A DNA stretch of 64,000 nt from Ophioceras dolichostomum (taxonomy: Eukaryota > Ascomycota > Sordariomycetes > Magnaporthales > Ophioceraceae): assembly GCA_003049485.1 (NCBI GenBank), contig PYST01000063.1:1-64000 (forward strand). The letters are read 5' to 3'. The position numbers and the translations under genes are program-made. The notes under the pieces are model-generated. The model saw nothing but the letters and a program-made list of their open reading frames with translations, made no database searches and was not told the origin of the DNA. This document shows positions 1-9,338 of the stretch, piece after piece (position 1 is the stretch's first letter; every line of letters begins with the position of its first letter).

Positions 1-470
1 TTCTCGCCCGACGGCCGGCTGGTGGCGTCGGGCTCGGACGACGCCACCGTCAAGATCTGGGACGCGGCCACGGGCGAAGAGAGGCAGACGCTGAAGGGCC
101 ATAAGAGGGGGGTTAATTCAGTAGCGTTCTCGCCCGATGGCCGGCTGGTGGCGTCGGGCTCGGCCGACGGCACCGTCAAGATCTGGGACGCGGCCACGGG
201 CGAAGAGAGGCAGACGCTGAAGGGCCATACGAGCATGGTCAATTCAGTAGCGTTCTCGCCCGGCGGCCGGCTGGCGGCGTCGGGCTCGTACGACGACACC
301 GTCAAGATCTGGGACGCGGCCACGGGCGAAGAGAGGCAGACGCTGAAGGGCCATACGAGCATGGTCAATTCAGTAGCGTTCTCGCCCGGCGGCCGGCTGG
401 TGGCGTCGGGCTCGTACGACGGCACCGTCAAGATCTGGGACGCGGCCACGGGCGAAGAGAGGCAGACGTT
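1..470 (+). repeat. 126-bp tandem WD40-coding repeat units
   Basis: Units begin at 1, 127, 253 and 379, each starting TTCTCGCCCG. They have exactly the same length and differ at only a few nucleotides, nearly all non-synonymous. The last unit breaks down at about base 470. The copy number upstream of the window is unknown. Confidence 0.95.
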
Positions 471-774
471 CAATGTTGGCAGGCCTCTGTTCAACCTCGA
501 ATTTAATGCTACTGGGTCTTGTCTTCTGACAGAAGCTGGCGCATTCAAAATTAATCAGACGATTTCCGGTCTACTACCTGTCGGATCGTCCAAGCAAAAC
601 AGCCCACGCAAAGGTTATGGAATCAGCGGTAATAGAGTTTGGATTTTACGTGAGTCAGAGAATTGGTTGTGGTTGCCGCACGAGTATCGGCCAACGGGAT
701 CGGCTGTTATGGGGTCATCAATTGTGATTGGGTGCTCATCAGGACGTGTTTTGCTTCTAAGATTTACGGAATGA
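1..774 (+). CDS. C-terminal part of a NACHT-WD40 type NLR (WD40 propeller and closing module), 5' end outside window
   Basis: The frame is already open at base 1 and ends with TGA at 772-774, so this is the last 257 residues of a larger protein. It has about three and a half WD40 repeats of 42 residues. Each ends in VKIWDAATGEERQTLKGH, followed by xxxVNSVAFSPxGRL. A non-repeat closing segment starts at about base 470 and contains YGISGNRVWIL and SSGRVLLLRF. This closing module and the nearly identical repeats are typical of the fungal NWD family (HET-E/HET-D/HNWD of Podospora), in which the WD40 domain is the recognition part of an NLR controlling heterokaryon incompatibility. Repeat-to-repeat differences sit mainly at GS(D/A/Y)D(A/G/D)TVKIWD and GH(KRG/TSM)VNS. 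The NACHT and N-terminal effector domains would lie upstream and cannot be judged. Family assignment is firm; the role in incompatibility is inference. Confidence 0.85.
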   Translation, partial: FSPDGRLVASGSDDATVKIWDAATGEERQTLKGHKRGVNSVAFSPDGRLVASGSADGTVKIWDAATGEERQTLKGHTSMVNSVAFSPGGRLAASGSYDDTVKIWDAATGEERQTLKGHTSMVNSVAFSPGGRLVASGSYDGTVKIWDAATGEERQTFNVGRPLFNLEFNATGSCLLTEAGAFKINQTISGLLPVGSSKQNSPRKGYGISGNRVWILRESENWLWLPHEYRPTGSAVMGSSIVIGCSSGRVLLLRFTE

Positions 775-1222
775 GCAGTGGTTCCATATTCTTATCATAT
801 TTTTTTTCTTCTCTTTGCCCATTACGGGTCGTAGGGGACGCCGTCAATTTATATTGTTTGGTTTTCTCAATTTTGTGAGGTGCAGGGCACTCAGGTCAGG
901 TTGACTCGAGCACGGTGACGTCAGCACAACCGGCCGTATGTCAAATAGCTCACTACTCGTCACTAGCTTTCCCCTCTTTCCTTTCATTCTCTCCTCACTC
1001 AGGAATCTTAAGTCCTTTCGTGCAGCTGATGGTGGCCTCGTGCCTCCCACTCTCCGCGGCCGTGGGCGGGGCAGGGTCAGGTTCGGCGCCGAGCCACTCT
1101 ACTTCGTGATCGTGACAAATTTGTCATCAGTCAGTTCATTGTAGAAGCTTCGCGATCTGATGCAACGTCGATTGGAACACTAGCTTGCTAAGTACCAAGT
1201 TTGCCACCCCACGAGATAACTC
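775..1222. other. 3' flank of the NLR gene, no gene seen
   Basis: I see only short, unconvincing reading frames here. A T-rich run near 800-815 could belong to the NLR transcript's 3' end. No RNA gene or repeat was recognised. Confidence 0.6.
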
Positions 1223-1565
1223 CATAGTCAGCTCATCATTATCTTTTACAGGGTTGTAGAGCGTTGGATGCTGTTTCTGATGGGGTAGGTGTACGGTCTT
1301 CGAGTCGCCTTCGAGCTGGCAGGGCGGCAAGATAGACCTACCTCCTCAAGTGGCAGGTGTTGGAAGGCCCAGTGATCTCTATTCTAGTTTAGACCTCTTC
1401 AAGGCACAACAACGTCTCTTCCTCTCCTCCTTGTTCGACCCTTGACATCCATGGTCAGCTCATCAGTTATCTTTTCCAGGGTTGTAGGGTGTTGAATGCT
1501 GTTTCCGGTAGAGTAGGTGTACGGCCTTCAGGTCGCCTTCGAGCTTGCAGGGTGGCAAGATCGAC
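1223..1565 (+). repeat. Diverged direct repeat of about 115 bp (1223-1337 and 1450-1565)
   Basis: The two copies align along their length with one single-base length difference. Both contain TGTAGGGT/TGTAGAGC-type sequence, then GTAGGTGTACGG, then GTCGCCTTCGAGCT. Many differences are C/T or G/A. They lie just upstream of the retrotransposon gag relic, so they may be remains of its leader or LTR, or an older tandem duplication. No matching copy was seen downstream of the relic. Confidence 0.75.
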
Positions 1566-1894
1566 ATCCACCAAATCATTTCTCCTCGCCGACTTGGGTT
1601 TCCCCAATATTGCTATGCCAGCTGTTGTGGCGTGGCGTGGCTGACCGTGGCGTTGCGGGTCAGTGGCAGATAAGGATTCTGCCCAATGATAAGGCTGACC
1701 GCCTGGCCCCACCACATCGCAAAACGTCTATTGCCCCGACTGGGAATTGCTTCTCTTTTTCTCTTTCTTTTCCTAAGCTTAGATTTCACCAAGTTGACTC
1801 GTTTCCGGAGCCTCGTTTCCGTAGCACCTTCAATACCGTGACACAATCTAAGCTTCACCAAAATCAGAATTAGATCTCGACTTGACGACCCGCA
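1566..1894. other. Leader region upstream of the gag relic
   Basis: No gene is seen. A short direct repeat ATCTAAGCTTCACCAAAA/TAAGCTTAGATTTCACCAAG occurs at about 1775-1866. The stretch could be the untranslated leader of the element that follows. Confidence 0.4.
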
Positions 1895-4186
1895 ATGGCC
1901 TTGCTGCCTGCGACACCCGAAGAGAAGGCTGCTCGCGTCGAGCGCGCCAAGAAGCAAGTCCGCTTTGATGCGGCCGATATCGCGGCCAAGCCCCGGCCCC
2001 ACGATGAGCAGCGCCGTAGCTCCGGCCTCTACCGAGCGGCTGAGGATGCAGTGCACGGAGCCCGTTTCGTGCGGCCCGGAGAATCCGTTACACTCCCCTC
2101 GGTCGCGCCCGAGGAGGGAGGAGATGACGACGCGCTGGTGGAGGTAGCCGGCTCATACCAGGACTTCACCCGAGAAATACAGAAGATCAAGGATGTCCCT
2201 TGGAGCGAGGCTCGTCTCTTCGATGACCTCCAGACCAAGATCGAGGGCCTGGCGGAGCATTACGGCAAGAGAGAATCCCCGATGATGCATTTCAGCCCTT
2301 TGACCAATGATGCTAAGGCGGTCCCGGATATCGCCAAATAGGAGGGACAATTCGTAGTTGAGTCCTTCCAGAAGCTCGTCGAGAAACATCCCGACGCCAT
2401 GTTCACCGAGTTCAAATTCTGGGATCACGCTTTTATCGCCGCCTGGGATTCGGCATTAGAATTGGTCAAGGTCCAACAAGGTCTTCTGGCGGACATCACC
2501 GTCCTTCTGCAATGGGGACACCATTTCGGTAAAGCGGTGGCGGGAGATGAGAGTCTAGCTGATCGGGTCGCCCTGCGCGCGGAGCGTGACGCGGCTATCA
2601 AATACATCCAAGAGCAAGCCACCAAGTTGGATGATGCGGCCACCAGCCTAGCTAAGGCCTTGTCGTAGCAGGATCAGGACCAAGACCAGATCAGGGCCCT
2701 CAATGCGACCCTGGGCCGCATGGAAGCACGCGTGCGTGAGGAGCGTGAGGGATCGGCCCTCACGGCCCAGACTGACCACACCACCCGCGGTACCAAGCGG
2801 TCCGCCAAAGTCCCCAACCCAGCAATCTTCCACAACGAATCAGCTAAGGACACAGTGTCCTTCAAAGCCTGGCATTTCGCCTTGACCGGCAAGCTGACCA
2901 GCAACGGCGACTACTTCGAGTCGGAGGCGGCCCAGATTCACTATATCGTCGGCCGTATGGGCGGAAAGGCGTCCGCGGCCATCTTTCCCTACGTCAACCC
3001 CAGCAACCCCGACCCTGTCACTGATTCCAGCATCTTGATAGATCAACTGTGGAACGAATATTCCAACCCCAACGTGCGGGAGGAAGCCATCGAGAAGCCA
3101 TCGAGGCTTTCGACCAATTGAAAATGGGAAAGACGGACGAGTTCTTGAGCTTTAAGAACGAGTTTTTCCGTTTGGCCGGCGAGGCGAGGAAGCCCAAGTC
3201 CGAGTGGAAAGCCTAGTTCCACCGTCGCCTCAATTCTCAACTAATCCTACAGCTCATCGGTAAGAACGCGGACAGGTCAGTGTCTTTCGACGACTACGTC
3301 CGATATGCCCAGGAGGTGGCCCACGGCCTGAACCTCGTGAACAAACGTCGATCTGTGACAAGAACAAGTCCACTTCAGGAAAGAACGGCGGCAACCCCCA
3401 AGGAAAGTCGGGAGGACGCAGCCAGATGAGCGGAGGCAACGGCGGCGGCGCGGGAAGTGGCGCCGGCCCTTAGGCTGGCGCCAACAAAGCTCTTTCCAAC
3501 AACCGCTCTCGCGAGGAGATCAAAAAGATGTTCGAGCAAGGCCAGTGCTTCCACTGCGGTGAGAAGGGCCATCGCAAGAGTGCCTGCCCGAAGCGTAAGG
3601 GGCTCGATGAGGCCAAGGTAAACGCCATCCTTGACATGTATGCCTCGGGTGGGAAGGTCAACTGCACTTCGAACAAGGAAACCCTGAATGCCAGCGACGA
3701 CGGAGAGGAGTCGGAAAACGAACAGCCCTGGGGAAAATAGACTCCCTCCCAGGGGAAGTGTTCATGATTGGTGGGAATGCGTGGACGGTGCCAGAGGTAC
3801 CTGTCGATCTTCTTTCGAGGCTGCTGGGCGGGACGCCCATGCTTTGTACTTCAACGGTAGAGAATAATAGAAGATCATTGACCTCGCACCTCAACCTTCT
3901 GGACACGGGAGCAGACGGAACGCTTTTCGTCAGCCTCAAGTTCGCTCGAAAATTGCTAAAGCAACTCGGTTGTCAACAACTGTCAGGATTCAAGCCACGA
4001 CTAGTCGGTAGCTACAATGGAAAGGGATCGCAGATGGTGGACGTGGCGGTCGTCGCCGGTCTGACAATCCAGGGGCGCACATATTCCCCCGTACCCCTTT
4101 TGGTGTTGAGGGGCTGATATACGACCTGATTGTAGGTCGCAAATGGCTGTCGGAACAAGACACTTGGGTGTCACGGGCCTAGCCCG
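1895..4186 (+). pseudogene. Decayed gag-protease relic of an LTR (Ty3/gypsy-like) retrotransposon
   Basis: The reading starts at ATG 1895 and is interrupted by TAG codons at 2339, 2666, 3214, 3471 and 3738 and by several frame changes. One frame change is an 11-bp tandem duplication at 3084-3094/3095-3105; others are near 3350, 3740-3758 and 4095. The order of parts is that of a Gag-Pol N-terminus. There is a hydrophilic Gag. A CCHC zinc knuckle CFHCGEKGHRKSAC follows at about 3547-3590. A retroviral-type aspartic protease with LDTGADG lies near 3900, followed by IVGRKWLSEQDTW near 4130. Nothing resembling reverse transcriptase, RNase H or integrase follows, so the element is truncated after the protease. 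Every premature stop is TAG, as expected from C-to-T or G-to-A change of CAG or TGG codons, which would fit repeat-induced point mutation. The element class is inferred from Gag and protease only. Confidence 0.85.
3528..3740 (+). other. CCHC zinc-knuckle segment within the retrotransposon relic
   Basis: This is the best-preserved piece of the relic. It contains C-X2-C-X4-H-X4-C with all four metal ligands intact, preceded by a basic helix REEIKKMFEQG. In live elements this nucleocapsid motif binds the element's RNA. It ends at TAG 3738 and the protease continues in a different frame. Confidence 0.8.
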
Positions 4187-4302
4187 TTCCCAGCCATGTC
4201 TGCTGTGTCACGTGCCTACCTTGGCCGCATCGTTGTGCCCATGACAGCACCCACTGTGATAGTATAGCTGCAGCGTGTGTCCAATGGAACCAACAAGGAG
4301 AA

Positions 4303-4449
4303 TTGGCGTCAATTTCTTGCATCCAAAAGCACCCGTTTTCGGCCCTCCGCTCTCCCAATACTAATCCGTATGACTGCCGGACTAGTTTTGGCAGCCGGAC
4401 TAGTACTCAGGTGGGTGACCACTGGGGAATCCCTGGTGTTGTATGTTTT
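4303..4449 (+). pseudogene. 5S rRNA pseudogene with internal duplication
   Basis: The segment from 4394 to 4446 (GCCGGACTAGT, then CAGGTGGGTGACCAC, then GGTGTTGTATGT) matches the 3' half of fungal 5S rRNA and is followed by TTTTT, a pol III terminator. The 5' half (about 4320-4375) keeps only scattered similarity such as CCGCTCTCCCA. GCCGGACTAGT occurs twice, at 4376-4386 and 4394-4404, so 18 bp were duplicated inside the gene in the internal promoter region. Dispersed 5S genes and pseudogenes are usual in filamentous ascomycetes. The strong 3' half is what I see; loss of function is inferred from the degraded 5' half. Confidence 0.75.
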
Positions 4450-4646
4450 TGTCTTACATTTTTGCATTGTTCTCTTCTTTTAATCCCTTCGCATTTTTGG
4501 CACGAGTAGAGAGAGCGGAAGTAATAACAATCGAACGGTCATCCATTTCGAATGCGAGATTTGAAGGTTTTCATATGATCTGAACGCAACACAGTTTCGG
4601 CGCAAGATAAAAAAAAGCAAAAAAAAAAATCCACCTTTACTTACAC

Positions 4647-5309
4647 CTACACTGCTGCTAGCCATACAGCATTGGCAGCGACCCCAACTGCAGCCGTCTT
4701 GGACTGTCTCATCAATCTCCTATACTCCTCCAGCTTAGAAACCCCGACGACCACGAGCTCCTCCACCGCTTCCGCGCCGAGGCCTTTCCTCCACAAGCTG
4801 ATAACCCCGTTCATCTGGTGGTCGTCAATCGCAACCGACACGACCAGATCGTCCGACTCGTCCCTGACCTCCCACGACGCTTTACCGTACGGAACCGTGC
4901 CCGTCGCTTTCCAGTGCAGACGACCGAGTCCGCCGTTCCCCAAGTCGTAGGAGTTACCTGCCCCAGCTCCCTTGATCTTGATCTTGTGGCTGCCATGGCC
5001 CCCCCCGTGCTGGAGGAATTGGACCTCGGTGCTGGCTGATGGTATGGAGTGAAAGTCGATCGTGGCTATTTCCCGCATGCCCTCTCCTCCTGGTGCTGCG
5101 ACGTGGCACTTGTCTCCCCAGACCCCGAGTACAGCCTTTCGAGTGACTTCGTAGCGGGGCTTGCGGTCGCCTTTGACGCCTAGGATCCGGCGGTGGCCCT
5201 CGAGGACGGTGTAGTGAATCTCTAGAACAGGCTGCTCACCACTGCTGCGTCGCGGGTCTGGGGTTGCGTCCTCGCGGACAATGAATTTCTCGAGCCAGGC
5301 TGGGGCCAT
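4647..5309 (-). CDS. Conserved fungal protein, possible tubby-C-like (LURP1-related) fold
   Basis: This is an intronless frame of 220 residues from ATG 5309; an in-frame ATG at 5375 would add 22. I prefer 5309 because the extra residues are encoded partly by TAGGTAGGTAGGT simple sequence and the text starting MAPAWLEKFIVRED reads like a real N-terminus. The protein is beta-rich with a final alpha-helical, Ala/Val-rich tail (VGVAANAVWLAAV) and no clear signal peptide. The pattern of short strands (LEIHYTVLEGHRRILGVKG, RLHWKATGTVPYGKASWEV) with a closing hydrophobic helix resembles fungal tubby-C-terminal-like proteins. That is a weak structural guess. No catalytic residues are evident. Confidence 0.6.
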   Translation of the reverse strand: MAPAWLEKFIVREDATPDPRRSSGEQPVLEIHYTVLEGHRRILGVKGDRKPRYEVTRKAVLGVWGDKCHVAAPGGEGMREIATIDFHSIPSASTEVQFLQHGGGHGSHKIKIKGAGAGNSYDLGNGGLGRLHWKATGTVPYGKASWEVRDESDDLVVSVAIDDHQMNGVISLWRKGLGAEAVEELVVVGVSKLEEYRRLMRQSKTAAVGVAANAVWLAAV

Positions 5310-5324
5310 AGTGGCTATATGCGA

Positions 5325-5337
5325 TAGGTAGGTAGGT
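5325..5337 (+). repeat. TAGG simple repeat at the start of the 4647-5309 gene
   Basis: TAGGTAGGTAGGT lies between the two possible start codons of the minus-strand gene. It is one of many copies of this motif in the window. Confidence 0.8.
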
Positions 5338-5375
5338 CCGGTAGGTATCTTAGGTCGTGCTTGCGCTATGTCCAC

Positions 5376-6674
5376 TGTAATAAAGCGTGTATAACAGTGT
5401 TCTTAAACAAAATATCAATGAAGTTTTGTTCTCTGCAACCAAACCGCCCAGAACGTGTAAGTAAAGCTCGTTGTTTTGCTACGAGGAAGGATGGGGAGCA
5501 GGCAGTTGAATGTTCTAGCAGTTCTCTCTTGTTTATAGATACAATCGAGTTTGATACACATTCATGTTGTGAGCTCTGAATGGCGTCGACGTCGGGACGG
5601 GCTCCACTGGCACCAGCCCCTCGGGCTCCATTGTTGCCCGTCGTGGGCTGCTGCCATGCTCGTATAAGTGGGTAGAAAACGGCAACTTGAAACTCGATAA
5701 GCCATGCATAGCTCATGCAGGCAGTCCCTCTCAGAAGGCAGTGGTGGGATCCCTCCAAGTCGTCCTAATTGAGGAAAAAATGATTGGCTCTTACGTTGTC
5801 CACTGTGGCAGTTGAGCTCGATTGCGACACTAATTGAGGGAGGGACGCCACCTATCAGCCGCAGCGTATGTAAGCCAGGCGATGCGACTCCGAGGTGATG
5901 GTGCTGATTGTTGACAACTCCACGAACACTCGGAAGAGAAGGATCGCCGCCGCCGCCGGCGCCTCCGGCCGCCTCAGAGCCAGTGGTTGTAACGGGGGCA
6001 GGAGTAGGAATATTGGTTCGACACGAATATTGGGTCCCCCAAAGAGACACGATTCCAGAATGCATCGGAAAGTTGTTTTATCTTGTCGGTGCAACCTAAA
6101 TTGACTTCAGAGCAGAGCGAGCGAGCTATGTGAGGTAGCTGAGGCACCCGGCCGTTTCCAACAGACCGAGCGGCCCTACAGGGTCCGGTCGGCCGACCGT
6201 AGTCAGCCGGGAGAGCTCAACTAGCAGACAACTAAAGCCTTCAACGAGCATACTCTTACCCACGACTATCGGCATTGGCTCTCGTTGGCGCCTTCACAAA
6301 AAAAAAAAAAAAAAAAAAAACGAAAAAGGGGAAGGCTAATTTACAGTCCCTAGTGATGGCTACCCGCCTCCTGAGGCTGTTATCTGGGCTGCCGCTCCGT
6401 GACCTGCACGGTGAAAAAAAATGAGAGAAAGAGAATGAAAGAATGAAACGAAGAAAACGGGGGAAGAGGAAGAAGGAAAGTCAGAAAAAGAAGGAAAAAG
6501 AATAATAGAGAACGGCCAGCCGTGCTTGTTCCAGATTTTGAGAGGAACCAATTACCCACCCCGCCGGCAGGGCTACTAATTCAGACCAACCAACGACCTT
6601 CTTCGTATCACCCAGCCATCGTTGTTGTTTACTTCCCCCCTTTCTATCCCAGCCTGCTCCTCCTCGAGGGCTAG
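5376..6674. other. Intergenic, no gene seen
   Basis: This 1.3-kb spacer separates two minus-strand genes. Only short overlapping frames with no family resemblance are present. It contains a 23-base A run (6298-6320) and a purine-rich GAAAGAGAAT-type stretch at about 6410-6510. Confidence 0.6.
6298..6320 (+). repeat. Poly-A tract of 23 bases
   Basis: It is an uninterrupted A run flanked by CTTCAC and CGAAAAAGGGG. It could be a microsatellite or the tail scar of a retroposed sequence. No LINE-like or gene-like sequence was recognised next to it. Confidence 0.9.
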
Positions 6675-7838
6675 CTACTCCTTCCTCTTGCTCCCTTTCC
6701 TCCTCCTGCTCTCCCTCGGCGGCAAGTCGGCGGCGTCTCTCTCCCGCTGCGCCCTCATCTCGCCGGCGTAGTAGCGGTGGGCGTCCGCCATCTCGGCGCG
6801 CATGGCCGAGCCGACGGGGTCCGTCACGCGCGAGTCCCTGGCCGTCGCGCGCGCCACGGTCTCGAGCCTGCGGTGCGACTCCTCGGTGAAGTCGGCGCCC
6901 ATGTCCGAGTCGCTCCCGCCCCTGGTCGGCCACCCCATCGCGGTCCTCCTCTGGCCGACGGAGCCCTCGGCGTCCCTCGCCCTGTCGTACGCCGAGCGGC
7001 GCTCGGGGTCCGCGAACTGGCTCGAGAAGTTCGCCGGGCGCGACCGGGCGTCGCTGAGGTTCGAGGTCGAGCCGAGGACGATCTCGCCGGGCCGCCCGCC
7101 GACCGAGGACGGGACCCTGTCGTAGCCTGCGCTGTAGACGTTGCTGGTCGCGACGGGGACGGTCTCGTGGGACAGCATCGACGAGGACGCCTCTGCCGGG
7201 GACGAGGAGAATGTGGAGGACGAACTTTGCGCCGTCCAGATCCTTGGGCGGACCCGCGGCGGCGGGTGTGACCGCCCGGCCGGCCCGGTGGTGGACGACG
7301 CCGAGGTTTGGTAGTTGTCTGGGTACCGACCTATGTCTGAGTACTCGGGGATCTCATGGCCATCCCACGAGGGCTGGCGCCCAGAGTCGACCGACGCCGG
7401 CGAGGAGCTTCGGACGGTACCTCCGCTCGTAAAGGAGCTCACGGCGGCTACGGAAGAGGGCGCGCTCGGACGCATGGTGTTCGGGTCGGGGCGTGGCCGT
7501 CTTGCGGTTGTGGTTCTGGTGACAGCGGGTCTGGAGCGCCGGTCCCGATCGCTACTGTCGCTGCTGTTGCTTCTGTCGCTGCTACCGCCGCTGCTCGCCA
7601 ACAACGATTGCCTGGATGAGCCGCCCGACACCGTGTCGACGAACACGGGCGGCATGCCGGACGAGCGCCCATCGGAGACGAAGGACGTGCTGGCACTGCC
7701 CGCAGTGCTGCTCGCCAAGAGGGGCATATCGGAGTGACTGCTCCCCGCGGTCCTGGGGTACGCCCAGTGCCCCCCATCCCTTCCAGAGTCCGAAGACGAG
7801 TGGCGCGATGAAGTCTTTTTCCGTCCCGAATCGACCAT
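6675..7838 (-). CDS. Ser/Arg-rich, largely disordered hypothetical protein
   Basis: This is an intronless frame of 387 residues from ATG 7838. The composition is dominated by Ser, Gly, Arg, Asp and Pro; there is no signal peptide, membrane segment or known domain that I can name. Likely SLiM-like stretches are SDRDRRSRPAVTRTTTARR near residue 100 and a basic tail RRRKGSKRKE that could act as a nuclear localisation signal. The C-terminal 80 residues, with a repeated pattern of Arg/Glu/Ala (RRLETVARATARDSRVTDP, RAEMADAHRYYAGEMRAQRE), are the most likely to be helical. Its length without stops and consistent GC-rich codon use support it being real. Function is unknown. Confidence 0.65.
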   Translation of the reverse strand: MVDSGRKKTSSRHSSSDSGRDGGHWAYPRTAGSSHSDMPLLASSTAGSASTSFVSDGRSSGMPPVFVDTVSGGSSRQSLLASSGGSSDRSNSSDSSDRDRRSRPAVTRTTTARRPRPDPNTMRPSAPSSVAAVSSFTSGGTVRSSSPASVDSGRQPSWDGHEIPEYSDIGRYPDNYQTSASSTTGPAGRSHPPPRVRPRIWTAQSSSSTFSSSPAEASSSMLSHETVPVATSNVYSAGYDRVPSSVGGRPGEIVLGSTSNLSDARSRPANFSSQFADPERRSAYDRARDAEGSVGQRRTAMGWPTRGGSDSDMGADFTEESHRRLETVARATARDSRVTDPVGSAMRAEMADAHRYYAGEMRAQRERDAADLPPRESRRRKGSKRKE

Positions 7839-8333
7839 CTTCAGCCCCTTTCTAATGTGGAACGTGAAGTGAAGTGAACCAGAGAAGCTTGAATAGGCGA
7901 GACTGCTGACAACCGGAAATGAAATCTCTGGGACTTGGTTTTTGTTCTACTGCTCCGAGGAAGCGAGTAGGCTGGGACGGGGAGAACAACAAGGAATTTA
8001 TACACCAGATTTCCCATCTCCTCCCTCCCTCCTCCCTCCAAGCTAACGAGCGGAAAGAAATCACCTATCGTGGGCGCCATCCTGAGCTAACCTGCTGGAA
8101 AGAAGCACTTGCTTGGGATGAGTCCTCTACCAGGCCGAAAAATGAGGCAAACAAAACGTTTCAGTTTTGAAGGAGGGACTGGACTGGATATGAGCCCAAC
8201 GGCGGCCGATGAAGCGAGCAGGAGTGATTCGCCCACCAAGCTAGGATCCAGCCCCCGGAAAGCCGACACCCGTGGCGCCCAGAGGTCGGGAAATCGGCAA
8301 ACGCAGCCCTGTGATGTCAGTCAGATGGATGGA

Positions 8334-8358
8334 TAGGTAGGTACCTAGGTAGGTAGGT
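8334..8358 (+). repeat. TAGGTAGGTACCTAGGTAGG-type simple repeat
   Basis: It is an array of TAGG units meeting CCTA at a TAGGTACCTA palindrome. This is the longest intergenic copy of the recurring motif in the left half of the window. Confidence 0.85.
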
Positions 8359-8551
8359 GGCCAGATTGCCTAGGCACTTCCTTACATCATGGCGTCGACG
8401 ACGGGCCTTTAGTGACAACGACGAGCAAAACGAAGTCTACCAAGGCAGGGCGGTAGGGCGGCCGCTGTGACAGCATGGTCTCCACAAATCCAATCGGGGC
8501 CGGCCCCGTCCGGAACGGCCCGCACTTCGTGGGTCACGGCCGAGGCTTCGG

Positions 8552-8588
8552 TTGGTCGGTAAGTCAGTCGGGTCGGTCGGGTCGGTCG
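8552..8588 (+). repeat. TCGG-type tetranucleotide repeat
   Basis: GGTCGGTAAGTCAGTCGG continues as GGTCGG units to 8588. The array is imperfect and not in a gene. Confidence 0.7.
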
Positions 8589-8616
8589 CCAAGGGATCTC
8601 CAAAGGCCGCCAACGC

Positions 8617-8662
8617 AAACAACAGCCACAACAACAACAACAACAACAGCACCAACAACAGC
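8617..8662 (+). repeat. (CAA)n microsatellite
   Basis: The run is AACAAC/CAACAA with two interruptions (AGCC and AGCACC). It lies in the spacer and encodes nothing recognisable. Confidence 0.85.
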
Positions 8663-9302
8663 CTTGCCGTTTTGAGTAGTTGCAGGAGCAGGAAGGCTGA
8701 CGATCCCCCATCCCAACAACACGATTCTCGAACTACTATCTCTTCAAAACCCATAGGATGGTTCTGGCTCCAACCTCGGAAAATGTCAGGCCTTAGGGGC
8801 CGGACTTCGAGGACCCAGGGCTTGAGGCGCTGGGGCCAGACTTAAACAGCCTGACGACGAACGACGTGACAAGGCTTCGTTCCTACTGGGCGCATGGACA
8901 TCCCAACACAGCCTTGGATCAGCCGGGGCGCGCGGCGGCCCGTCGCAAAGAATAGGAAGGGATGGGTGCGAGAAGGTTGCCTCTGCTTTTGGGCCGGCCT
9001 TGCTCACCTACCTCATCATGCAAAGATCGCAGAGCTACACATGCCATTCTGAAACCTCCCAAACCACATAGCTGCATGTTAGTGACCCGATAAGGTCAAT
9101 CATAGAAGAGTAGAGATTAGGTCCTTCTGTTCGTGTTTGCGTGTGAGAAAAGGGTCCTGGTGGCCGCAAAATGCGCCCAACCGACCATCGACGTCATGTT
9201 GAGAGGTAGGTGGAAGAGGTATGCGAGTGAGGTGTCCGTCGCGAGCGCCCACTCGACGCACTAGTGAATGAGGATTATCCAAGGGGAAGCAAATGGCGGT
9301 GG

Positions 9303-9303
<1 letters not shown>

Positions 9304-9338
<35 letters not shown>
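9304..9338 (+). repeat. (GAT)n microsatellite, about 12 units
   Basis: The run of GAT is perfect over 35 bp and sits in non-coding spacer. It is likely to be length-polymorphic between strains. Confidence 0.95.
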
